Below the pieces are notes generated by a model that worked only from the letters and a program-made list of their open reading frames with translations, did no database searches and had not been told where the DNA came from. 37,178 nt of DNA from Pseudomonadota bacterium. GTDB lineage: Bacteria > Pseudomonadota > Alphaproteobacteria > Rhizobiales > Xanthobacteraceae. Every line of letters starts with the position of its first letter. Position 1 is the first letter of the stretch. The stretch spans positions 1 to 37,178 of the forward strand of contig JAEYAU010000121.1 in assembly GCA_023404705.1 (NCBI GenBank), in the 5' to 3' direction. This document shows, one piece after another, positions 7,465 to 15,791 of the stretch. Made by a program: the position numbers and the translations under genes.

Positions 7465-8895
7465 TCAGCCCTTGGCCGCGGCGGCTTTCGCCTCGGCCGC
7501 CTTCTTCTGCTCGCCCTTGGCGGCGACGTCGGCGGCCTTGGAGATCACGGCCGCATGCTCGGCGCCGAAGATTTTTGCACAGAACCGCACCGCGGCATCG
7601 ATCTGCGACTGGCGGAACGGACGGTCCGCGGCGCCGGCGGAACGCAGGCCGTCGACCAGCGGCGTGGTGCCGGTGTCGAGGAAGTTCTGCAGCTCCGAGA
7701 AGGTGCGCAGCGTGACTTCGCTGAGCGCGAGCTCGCTCGCGTATTTGCGGCACTCGCTGACGAGATCGATGGCAGCCTCGGTGTCGGCCACGTCGGTCTC
7801 GTCGAGCGTGGAGTTCGGCGCGATCTCCTTGACGGGCCGCACGCGCAAAAGGCGGCGCACGCGCGAGGGCACCGGCTCGATGACGGAGCGGACGAGCTCG
7901 GAGATTTCGCTGCGTACCGCCGCGAGCTGACGCGCCCAGTTCGAATCGCCCGAAAGATCCATCTCGGTGCGCAGGGTGCGCGCGGCGTCGTGAATCTCCT
8001 TGAGCACCGGCGCGATGCCGGGGCCACCGCGCTTTGCCTCGACGCGCAGCAGCGCCATCAGGCGGTCGATCTCGGTCAGGACCATGTCGACCGCAACCGC
8101 ATAGGGCGTCGCCGCGATCTTGGAGACCATGTCGCTGTCCGCCGCCCTGATGGCGAGGCGCACGAGCTGCGAGGGCGAAGCGAGCCGGTTCATCACCAGC
8201 ACCAGCGCATAGACGTAGACGTCGCGATGGCGCGCCACCGGCGACTCGAGCAGCGCCTTGACGTTCTCGAGCTGGTCGTCGGCCAGATTGGCGATTTGCG
8301 CCGGCAGACGCGACGCGATCACGGCGAGCGCGTCCCGGCCCTTGAGGATCGCGTAGACTTCGCGCAGGTCGTCGAGCGCATGTGGCGTGCGCACCTGGCC
8401 CAGCAGGCGCCGGCGCGCCTTGTCGTTGTTGGCGGCGTCGCCGAGCGCTTCCTCGAGCTTCACCACCACCCGGTCCTGGAACGCGCGGGCGAGCTGCTCG
8501 GCCATCTTGGTCTGGTTGAGGGAGATGTGGCGCTTGCCCTGGTCGAGGAAGGTCTTCACCTCGGTCGGCACGAGATCGCGGCAGAGCCATTCCCAGATCG
8601 GCTCGATGCTGGAGCGCGCGATACGGCCCTTGTGCTTGCGCTCGGCGCTGTCGTCGACGAGGAACGGATCGAGTGGCGCGAAGAACATGCGCTGCGGACT
8701 GCCCGGGCGCGCCGTCGGCTTGCCGCCGTCGCGCATCTCGGCGCGCAGCTCGGTGAGGATCATCTCGGCGCCCGGCATGTCGTCGCCGCGCAGCATCGCG
8801 CGCTCGAGCTCCGCGGTCAGCAGAGCACGCACCTCGGGCTTCAGCTCCCGGAGGAAGGCACGCAAACGCTCAATGGGCTGTCCGTCCCCGGCCAT
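7465..8895 (-). CDS. Conserved-looking hypothetical protein, 476 residues, helical
   Basis: I do not recognise this family. The protein has no signal peptide or membrane helix and appears almost wholly alpha-helical and soluble. The start reads MAGDGQPIERLRAFLRELKP; a segment near 70-90 contains FFAPLDPFLVDD; the middle part is rich in Leu, Arg and Asp with repeated VLTEIDRLMALL-like helices; the C-terminus (about 450-476) is a low-complexity Ala/Lys/Glu tail of the kind that forms a single extended helix. Codon use matches the neighbours, so it is a real gene. The ATG at 8895 has only a weak GGGG upstream. It stands alone between a palindromic repeat and the lipoprotein gene. Function unknown. 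Confidence 0.85.
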   Translation of the reverse strand: MAGDGQPIERLRAFLRELKPEVRALLTAELERAMLRGDDMPGAEMILTELRAEMRDGGKPTARPGSPQRMFFAPLDPFLVDDSAERKHKGRIARSSIEPIWEWLCRDLVPTEVKTFLDQGKRHISLNQTKMAEQLARAFQDRVVVKLEEALGDAANNDKARRRLLGQVRTPHALDDLREVYAILKGRDALAVIASRLPAQIANLADDQLENVKALLESPVARHRDVYVYALVLVMNRLASPSQLVRLAIRAADSDMVSKIAATPYAVAVDMVLTEIDRLMALLRVEAKRGGPGIAPVLKEIHDAARTLRTEMDLSGDSNWARQLAAVRSEISELVRSVIEPVPSRVRRLLRVRPVKEIAPNSTLDETDVADTEAAIDLVSECRKYASELALSEVTLRTFSELQNFLDTGTTPLVDGLRSAGAADRPFRQSQIDAAVRFCAKIFGAEHAAVISKAADVAAKGEQKKAAEAKAAAAKG

Positions 8896-9046
8896 GCCCC
8901 GGTGGCCTCATGGATGATGTCCTGAGTCCGCTGATACCGCGGGGGGCCTTAAAATCTCGTTTCGGCCGGCCGGGATCGGCCCCGGCGGGCTGGTTCGGGG
9001 CGAATTCCGCCCCGAAGTTCCACGATTTCGAGAAATTCGAGGCCGG

Positions 9047-9529
9047 TCAGCTGATCGGCGTCCAAGTGCCGTCCGGATTGCGACAGGCGACGCCGCGGGC
9101 CGACTGCGGCCGGCCGCCGACATAGATGGTGTGGGTGTATTCGCGGCAGCGGCGGCCTTCCGCCACGTAATAGGGACCGGGCACCACGCTGCCGTAGTAG
9201 CCGGCGCGCTCGCCGCGCCAGCCGACCGGCGCGCCGGGCTGGCCATATTCCAGCGCCTGCATCTCGGCCTCATAGGCGCGCCGGCGCTCCTGCTCGTCGA
9301 GGGAAGCGCCGATCGCGCCGCCGAGAATGCCGCCGGCCGCCGCACCGATGACCGCGCCAGCGATCCGGCTGCCCGCGCCGCCGCCCGCCACCGAAGCGCC
9401 GACGATGGCGCCCGTGAGCGCACCGACGCCGGCGCCGGTCTGCTGCCGCGGTCCTACGCTGGGATCGCCTGCGCAAGCCGTGAGAGTCACGCCCGCGAGC
9501 GCCAGTGCCGCCAACCTCGATCCCGCCAT
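9047..9529 (-). CDS. Glycine-zipper lipoprotein, 17 kDa surface-antigen family
   Basis: A 160-residue outer-membrane-type lipoprotein. Seen: a signal peptide with lipobox LTAC (lipidated Cys19), a glycine-zipper hairpin (about 32-75, runs such as GAGVGALTGAIVGASVAGGG), a charged DEQERRRAYEAEMQALE helix, and a C-terminal domain with RRCREYTHTI and GVACRNPDGTW typical of the Rickettsia 17 kDa antigen/RT0821-Lpp0805 family. The start at 9529 is chosen because it begins the signal peptide and has GGGGAG six bases upstream; the frame runs on upstream but into the histidine kinase gene in another frame. It lies 115 bp downstream of the kinase, same strand. Precise role unknown. Confidence 0.9.
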   Translation of the reverse strand: MAGSRLAALALAGVTLTACAGDPSVGPRQQTGAGVGALTGAIVGASVAGGGAGSRIAGAVIGAAAGGILGGAIGASLDEQERRRAYEAEMQALEYGQPGAPVGWRGERAGYYGSVVPGPYYVAEGRRCREYTHTIYVGGRPQSARGVACRNPDGTWTPIS

Positions 9530-9644
9530 GTCGAACTCCCCGTGAACCGAAATGCCACCCCGAGCCTCATACTCCCGGGCCATGAATCGGGCAATTCTCG
9601 GGCCGTGGACGGGAATAGTGCGGTGCAAGTTCGCCGGCGCGCGG

Positions 9645-11015
9645 CTACGCGGCCGGCAGTACGAGCTCGGCGCGCAGGCCGCCGATGGGCGCGGTGCCCA
9701 GGGTGAGCTTGCCGCCATAGAGCGAGGCGAGCTCGACCACGATCGACAAGCCGAGGCCGGAGCCCGGCTTGGTCTCGTCGAGGCGCTGGCCGCGGCGCGC
9801 CACCTGCTCGCGCTCGGAGGGCGAAAGACCGGGACCGTCGTCGTCGATGACGAGGCGGACAACGCGGCTGTCGTCGCCGGCGAGCTCGGAGACCAGCTCG
9901 ATCGCGACCCGCGACTGCGCCCACTTGCTGGCATTGTCGACCAGGTTGCCGACCATCTCCTCGAGATCCTGCCGCTCGCCGCGGAACTGCACGTCGGCGA
10001 TGCCGTCGACCTCGATCGCGATGCCGCGGTCGTGGTGGATCTTCTCCATCGTGCGCGCGAGCGCAATGACCACGGGCGCCACATCGGTGAGCGTTCCGAC
10101 GACACTGGCGCGCGCCGCGATGCGCGCGCGCTCGAGATGGCGCGCGACCTGATCGCGCATGATCTCGGTCTGCTCGCGTACTTTCGACGCGAACGGATCG
10201 CTGCCGCGCGTGGCCGCCTCGTTGACGATCACGGAGAGCGGCGTCTTCAGCGCATGCGCGAGATTGCCCACATGGGTGCGCGCGCGTTCGACGATCTGGC
10301 GGTTCGCCTCGATCAGCTCATTGGTCTCGCGCGCGAGCGGCGCGATCTCCTCGGGGAAGCGGCCTTCGAGGCGCTCGGCGGTGCCGGAGCGGATCGCGGC
10401 GAGATTCTCCGAGATGCGCTTGAGCGGTGCGAGGCCGAAGCGCACCTGGAACAGCGTGGTGAGCAGCAGCACCGCAGCGAGCACGAAGAAGGTGATGGCG
10501 AGCGCGGTGTCGAAGCCGCGCGTGTCCTCCTCGATCTCGGCCGGATCGCCCGCGACCGCGACGAGGAAGCGGCCTTCGTCGCCGAGATCGACGGTGCGCT
10601 CGATCTGGCGCAGGCGCTGGTCCTCGGGGCCCTGCATATAGCTGACGCGCGTGCCGTCCGCGCTCGGCGGCACGCGCAGCTCCTCGAGGTTGGGCAGCGT
10701 GCCATCCCAGAGCGATTTGGAGACGCGCGTGTCGGGCTTGGAATTGCTCAGCGACTTGATCTGCCAATACCAGCCGGAGAGCGGCAGCTCGAACAGCGGC
10801 TCGCCGAGGGAATTGGGAAACTTGTCGACATTGTCCTCGGGCGTCGCGAGGTCGGCGACCAGCGTCTTGAGATAGAAGCCGAGCCGCCGGTCGAAATTGC
10901 GCTCGACGAGGCCGCGATAGACCGAGGAGAGCACCAGGCCGGTGATCAGCAGGATCGCGACGGTCCAGCCGGTGGCCGAGAGGAAGAGGCGGAGCGCAAG
11001 CGAGTTAGCGCGCAT
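9645..11015 (-). CDS. feuQ: Sensor histidine kinase, FeuQ/PhoQ-like
   Basis: A 456-residue membrane sensor kinase. Seen: TM1 (about 11-32), a periplasmic domain of about 135 residues, TM2 (about 170-190), HAMP region, H-box GNLAHALKTPLSV with phospho-accepting His254, N-box NLVDNASKWA (about 357-366), G1 DDDGPGL (about 391-397) and G2 GSGLGLSIV (about 418-426). The HALKTPL wording is that of the PhoQ/FeuQ group rather than EnvZ. It overlaps the response-regulator stop by 11 bp. FeuPQ in rhizobia controls cyclic glucan export, and PhoQ-type sensors respond to envelope or cation conditions. The gene symbol is by similarity and operon context only; the signal sensed here is not known. Confidence 0.88.
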   Translation of the reverse strand: MRANSLALRLFLSATGWTVAILLITGLVLSSVYRGLVERNFDRRLGFYLKTLVADLATPEDNVDKFPNSLGEPLFELPLSGWYWQIKSLSNSKPDTRVSKSLWDGTLPNLEELRVPPSADGTRVSYMQGPEDQRLRQIERTVDLGDEGRFLVAVAGDPAEIEEDTRGFDTALAITFFVLAAVLLLTTLFQVRFGLAPLKRISENLAAIRSGTAERLEGRFPEEIAPLARETNELIEANRQIVERARTHVGNLAHALKTPLSVIVNEAATRGSDPFASKVREQTEIMRDQVARHLERARIAARASVVGTLTDVAPVVIALARTMEKIHHDRGIAIEVDGIADVQFRGERQDLEEMVGNLVDNASKWAQSRVAIELVSELAGDDSRVVRLVIDDDGPGLSPSEREQVARRGQRLDETKPGSGLGLSIVVELASLYGGKLTLGTAPIGGLRAELVLPAA

Positions 11016-11676
11016 CGGTCGGTGGCGAGAGGAGATAGCCGAGGCCCCGCACGGTCTGGATGATGTCGACCCCGAGCTTCTTGCGGATGCGCCCGACGAA
11101 CACCTCGATGGTGTTGGAGTCGCGGTCGAAGTCCTGGTCGTAGAGATGCTCGACGAGCTCGGTGCGCGAGACGACGCGACCGGCGTGATGCATCAGATAG
11201 GACAGCAGCCGATACTCGTGCGAGGTGAGCCGCACCGGATTGCCGTCGACGGCAACGCGTCCGGTGCGCGTGTCGAGGCGCACGGGGCCGCAGGTGAACT
11301 CGCTCTTGGCGTGGCCGGCGGAGCGGCGCAGCAGCGCGCGCACGCGGGCGAGCACCTCCTCGAGATGGAACGGCTTCGGCACATAGTCGTCGGCGCCGGC
11401 GTCGAAGCCCTGCACCTTGTCGCTCCAGCGGTCGCGCGCCGTGAGGATCAGGACCGGCATGGCGCGCCCGGCGCGGCGCCAGGATTCCAGCACCGAGATG
11501 CCGTCCATCTTGGGCAGGCCGATATCGAGGATGACGGCGTCGTAGGGCTCGGTCTCGCCGAGATAATGCCCCTCCTCGCCGTCGAAGGCGCGATCGACCA
11601 CATAGCCGGCATCCGCCAGCGCCGTGGTGAGCTGCCGGTTCAAGTCTGGATCGTCCTCGACCACGAGGAGCCGCAC
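11005..11676 (-). CDS. feuP: OmpR/PhoP-family response regulator, FeuP-like
   Basis: A 223-residue response regulator. The receiver domain (1-115) has the acidic pair Glu7-Asp8, phospho-acceptor Asp51 in ILDIGLPKMDG, Thr79 and Lys101 in VPKPF. The C-terminal winged helix (about 125-220) has LTSHEYRLLSYLMHH and a TIEVFVGRIRKKL recognition helix ending in VRGLGYLL. The start codon is GTG with GGGGGA five bases upstream. It overlaps the kinase start by 11 bp and sits 60 bp after a PepSY gene, an arrangement usual for PhoPQ/FeuPQ-type systems in Hyphomicrobiales. It probably controls its own operon. Confidence 0.92.
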   Translation of the reverse strand: MRLLVVEDDPDLNRQLTTALADAGYVVDRAFDGEEGHYLGETEPYDAVILDIGLPKMDGISVLESWRRAGRAMPVLILTARDRWSDKVQGFDAGADDYVPKPFHLEEVLARVRALLRRSAGHAKSEFTCGPVRLDTRTGRVAVDGNPVRLTSHEYRLLSYLMHHAGRVVSRTELVEHLYDQDFDRDSNTIEVFVGRIRKKLGVDIIQTVRGLGYLLSPPTDAR

Positions 11677-11736
11677 GTTTTCCCCCTAGCGCGTGGACCG
11701 GCAAACGTGCCGGCCGGCCGTCGACGGGCTCATGGC

Positions 11737-12042
11737 TCAGTTTCCGATATAGCTGCCGCTGCCCGCATCGACCTGGACATGCATGACTTTGCCATCCCGG
11801 GCCAGCAGTGTCAGCACGTACACGAGCCCCTTCTCCTCCCGGCACAGGCGGGCATTGATCACGTCGCCGCCATGGCGCGCCTTGGCGCTGCGGATCGCCC
11901 GGCCGAGGGGAACGGCCTTGCGGTTCTGGATGGCGGTGCGGCGCTGGTCGCGGCTGAGGCAGGCGCCCGCCTCGGCGGCCGCCGCGTCGTGCAGCGGCAC
12001 CGTCGCCATGAGCACGGTCGCGATAGCCAGCAGGCGGATCAT
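11737..12042 (-). CDS. PepSY-domain periplasmic protein
   Basis: A 101-residue exported protein: signal peptide (about 1-22), then one PepSY unit (LGRAIRSAKARHGGDVINARLC... VYVLTLLARDGKVMHVQVDAGSG). PepSY domains act as small inhibitory or binding modules outside the cytoplasm and are often encoded just before PhoPQ-like two-component systems, where they are thought to modulate the sensor. The start is supported by GAGGGG four bases upstream. It is the likely first gene of the PepSY-feuP-feuQ operon and is divergent from the copper operon. Two cysteines (near 28 and 67) could pair in the periplasm. Confidence 0.85.
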   Translation of the reverse strand: MIRLLAIATVLMATVPLHDAAAAEAGACLSRDQRRTAIQNRKAVPLGRAIRSAKARHGGDVINARLCREEKGLVYVLTLLARDGKVMHVQVDAGSGSYIGN

Positions 12043-12069
12043 TCAGCCCCTCGTCACGCAGCGGTCCTG

Positions 12070-12114
12070 CCGTAAGGCGGGACGGTGTCAAGATTGCGGC
12101 TCGGCACCTTACGG
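12070..12114. promoter_or_regulatory. Inverted repeat between PepSY-feuPQ and the copper operon
   Basis: CCGTAAGG (12070-12077) and CCTTACGG (12107-12114) form perfect 8-base arms, 29 bp apart, within the 162-bp divergent promoter region. It lies 28 bp from the PepSY start and about 90 bp from the DUF2946 start. This is a candidate binding site pair for the FeuP-like regulator or for a copper regulator; no CueR- or CopY-like box is evident. Confidence 0.4.
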
Positions 12115-12204
12115 TTTGGTCATCCGGTTCGGTCGAGCGCCCGCGGCTTGGGCGGCTTGCCGGCCGGCGCGGCCCGGCCTATCAACGGCGCCGGAGCGGG
12201 TCAT

Positions 12205-12573
12205 ATGCGACGCTTGCGGCACGGGGGAACGGCACGATTCGGCAGCGCGATGGCGCTGCTCGCCCTGCTCGCGCTTTCGCTGCTCGCGCCGGTCCATCTG
12301 GTCCATGCCTTACAGCGCGATGCGCTCGCGGCGGCTGTGCACGTCGACTGCGACGAGCCGGCCGGGCACGCGCAGCACGACGCGCAGAAGCCGCTCTACT
12401 GCCCGGTCTGCGCGCTCGCCAAGGCGGCCGCCAGCCTGGTCGCGCCGACGACGCCGCTGCCGGTCCGTCTCACCGTTGTGACGCCGGTTCACTTTGTCAT
12501 TCACGACGCCGGGACTGCGGCACGGCCGCAGGGTCTTCTCCCGCAAGCCCGCGCGCCGCCCGTGTCGCTCTGA
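12205..12573 (+). CDS. DUF2946-type small membrane/exported protein, copper-associated
   Basis: A 122-residue protein with one hydrophobic N-terminal segment (about 15-34) followed by a short region rich in possible metal ligands: VDCDEP (Cys49), GHAQH (His55, His58) and the CPVC motif (Cys66, Cys69), which is the hallmark of the DUF2946 family found in copper loci. The ATG at 12205 has a GGAG eight bases upstream; the frame is open further upstream but that part is Gly/Arg-rich and not protein-like. It lies 48 bp before the YcnI-like gene and is likely the first gene of the copper operon. The exact role of DUF2946 is not established. Confidence 0.75.
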   Translation: MRRLRHGGTARFGSAMALLALLALSLLAPVHLVHALQRDALAAAVHVDCDEPAGHAQHDAQKPLYCPVCALAKAAASLVAPTTPLPVRLTVVTPVHFVIHDAGTAARPQGLLPQARAPPVSL

Positions 12574-12621
12574 CGATCGGGTCTCAGACCCGTTTGATCG
12601 GATTCAGACACGGAGACAGCA

Positions 12622-13143
12622 ATGAACCACATCCCATGTGGGCTGCTGCTGGCCGCGGCGATGACCGCGGCAGCGACGCCCGTTTTCGCGCATGCCACCC
12701 TCGAGGTGCAGCAGGCGCCCGCCGACAGCTACTACAAGGCCACGATGCGGGTCGGCCACGGCTGCGAAGGCTCGCCGACGCTGGTCGTGAAGATCAGCCT
12801 GCCGCCCGAGGTGACGGCCGTGAAGCCCATGCCGAAGCCCGGCTGGGAGCTGAAGATCATCAAGGTGAAGCTCGACAAGCCGTTCATCGAGAGCCACGGC
12901 CGCGAGGTGACCGAGCGCGTCAGCGAGGTGCACTGGAGTGGCGGCCGCCTGCTCGACGAGCACTATGACGAGTTCGCGATGCAGGTGCGGCTGCCGAACA
13001 CGCCGGGGGCAACGCTCTATTTCCCGACCGTGCAGGAATGCGAGCGCGGCGTGCATCGCTGGATCGAGATCCCGGCGGCCGGCAAGTCGCGCGGCGACTA
13101 CAAGGAGCCGGCTCCGCAAATGACGCTCACGCCGAAGCCATAA
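12622..13143 (+). CDS. YcnI-family (DUF1775) copper-binding protein
   Basis: A 173-residue exported protein. The signal peptide (1-23) is followed at once by HATLE, so the mature N-terminus is His24. In the YcnI family this His forms a mono-histidine copper brace with a nearby Glu (here Glu27) and a conserved Trp, which matches Trp147 in HRWIEIP. Cys48 (GHGCEG) and Cys140 (QECERG) are placed to form a disulfide. The start has GGAG seven bases upstream. It is followed within 5 bp by a CopC-CopD fusion, the same partnership as ycnI-ycnJ of Bacillus. The likely role is as a periplasmic Cu(II) chaperone or scavenger for the CopCD importer. Confidence 0.93.
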   Translation: MNHIPCGLLLAAAMTAAATPVFAHATLEVQQAPADSYYKATMRVGHGCEGSPTLVVKISLPPEVTAVKPMPKPGWELKIIKVKLDKPFIESHGREVTERVSEVHWSGGRLLDEHYDEFAMQVRLPNTPGATLYFPTVQECERGVHRWIEIPAAGKSRGDYKEPAPQMTLTPKP

Positions 13144-13147
13144 GGCC

Positions 13148-14806
13148 ATGCGCGGCGCGGGCTCGTCCCGCGCCGTGTCGTTTTCGACGGAGCCTCGTTT
13201 GCGCATCATCCTCCGCGCCGCGCTCGCGATACTGCTTGCGGCCGTCTGGCTGCAGGCCGCGCATGCGCATGCCGTGCTGATGGAGAGCGTGCCGGCCGCG
13301 GACAGCACGATGGAGCGCACGCCGTCCCGCATCGTGCTCGCCTTCAACGAGCCAGTGCGGCCGGTCTTTCTGCGCGTGCTCGATGCGCGTGGCCGCGAGG
13401 TGGCGATGCCAGCGCCGCGCAGCATCGATACGCGCGTGGAGCTGACGCTGCCGGCGCTCGCGGACGGCGCCTATACGGTGAGCTGGCGCGTGATCTCGGC
13501 CGATGCACATCCGATCGGCGGCTCATTTCGCTTCGCGGTCGGCAACGCATCGCTCGACGGCAGCGTGGAAGATGGCGCGGCGCAGCGCGCCCTGGTGTGG
13601 GACGGAGTTTGGGCGCTGATCCGTGCGCTCTTTCTCTTCGCGATGCTGAGCGCGGTCGGCGGCGTCTGGTTCCTGGCGCGGCTCGCGCCGCAGGGCACGC
13701 GGGACGAAGCGCGGCGGCTGACGCGGCTCTGGCTCGACGCCGCGGTGCTGGCCGGCGTTCTGCTGATCGGCGTGCAAGGCGCCTCGATGCATCTCGCGGC
13801 GCCGGCGGATCTGCTCAGCATGGACCTCTGGCGCAGCGGCTTCGCAACGCCGCTCGGGACCAGCCTCGGTTGCGCGATCATCGCACTCTCGGCCGTCACG
13901 ATCGCGCTGCGCTTCGTCAGCAGCGGGATCGGCCTCGCGCTGCTGGCGCTGCTGGCGCTTGCGGCGCCGGCTTCGCTCATCCTCACGGGCCATGTCGCGA
14001 GCCAGAACCAGGCCGTGACGTCGATGGCGCTGATATTGCACGCCGTCGTGGCGGCTTTCTGGCTCGGTTCCCTCTGGGGGCTCGCACGCGCGCGCGACCT
14101 TCCGGATGCTGCTCTCGCCGCCCTGCTCCGTGTTTTCTCGCGTGTCGCCATGCTGGCGGTCGCGGTCCTGGTGCTGGCGGGCGTCGCGCTGGCTCTCATC
14201 CTGGTCGAGACCGTGAGCGGGCTGGTGAGCACCCGCTACGGCCTCCTGCTGCTCGGCAAGATCGGCGTGGTCGCGCTGGTGCTGCTGCTCGCCCTCGACA
14301 ACAAGCGGCGGCTGACCCCGGCGATCGAGGCCGGTGACGGAGGCGCGCGGCGCCGGCTCGCGCGCAACATCCGGCTGGAGATCGCGGGCATCGGCGCGAT
14401 CATCCTCCTCACGGCGCTGCTCGGCCGCACGCCGCCGCCGCGCGCCCTCGCCGAGACGGCGCACGCGCATGCGGGTCACAGCGAACCGCTGACCACGCAT
14501 GCCACGGACGCGCGCGGCCGCCATGCCGAGATCACGATCACGCCCGGGCGCGCCGGCCGCAATGTCGTGACGGTGCGCTTCGCAGGCGCGGACGGAGCCG
14601 CCTTCACGCCGAAGGAGGTGCGGCTCGAGGCCGCCTTGCCGGCGCGCAGCATCGAGCCGGTCTCCCGCGCGATGACGCTTACCCCGGACGGCGCGCGCTA
14701 CGAAGGCGGCGATCTGAACCTGCCCGGGAGCTGGAGCCTGCGCATCGACGCGCTGGTCACCGAGTTCGACAAGGCCATCTTCGAGACCGACGTGGAACTG
14801 CGGTGA
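13148..14806 (+). CDS. CopC-CopD-YtkA fusion, copper resistance/import protein (YcnJ-like)
   Basis: A 552-residue protein with three parts. A CopC domain starts HAHAVLMES after the signal peptide (about 41) and contains SADAHPIGGSFRFAVG, the conserved Cu(II)-binding Asp-His segment. A CopD domain of about eight membrane helices covers about 155-430. A C-terminal YtkA-like periplasmic beta domain (about 440-552) is preceded by a His-rich stretch HAHAGH. This is the YcnJ layout; such proteins are thought to move copper into the cell. The ATG at 13148 adds 17 residues before the natural signal peptide; a TTG at 13199 (then RIILRAALAILL) with GGAG six bases upstream is probably the true start. 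Confidence 0.93.
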   Translation: MRGAGSSRAVSFSTEPRLRIILRAALAILLAAVWLQAAHAHAVLMESVPAADSTMERTPSRIVLAFNEPVRPVFLRVLDARGREVAMPAPRSIDTRVELTLPALADGAYTVSWRVISADAHPIGGSFRFAVGNASLDGSVEDGAAQRALVWDGVWALIRALFLFAMLSAVGGVWFLARLAPQGTRDEARRLTRLWLDAAVLAGVLLIGVQGASMHLAAPADLLSMDLWRSGFATPLGTSLGCAIIALSAVTIALRFVSSGIGLALLALLALAAPASLILTGHVASQNQAVTSMALILHAVVAAFWLGSLWGLARARDLPDAALAALLRVFSRVAMLAVAVLVLAGVALALILVETVSGLVSTRYGLLLLGKIGVVALVLLLALDNKRRLTPAIEAGDGGARRRLARNIRLEIAGIGAIILLTALLGRTPPPRALAETAHAHAGHSEPLTTHATDARGRHAEITITPGRAGRNVVTVRFAGADGAAFTPKEVRLEAALPARSIEPVSRAMTLTPDGARYEGGDLNLPGSWSLRIDALVTEFDKAIFETDVELR

Positions 14807-14864
14807 CGCCGGGCCTCTGGCCAAACTCCATGCCAGGCTTCAAACTGGCCGCGGAGATGATTCC

Positions 14865-15788
<924 letters not shown>

Positions 15789-15791
15789 GGC

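Noticed and set aside
13523..14824. A 433-codon minus-strand frame opposite copCD
   Set aside because: Antisense shadow with no recognisable domain.
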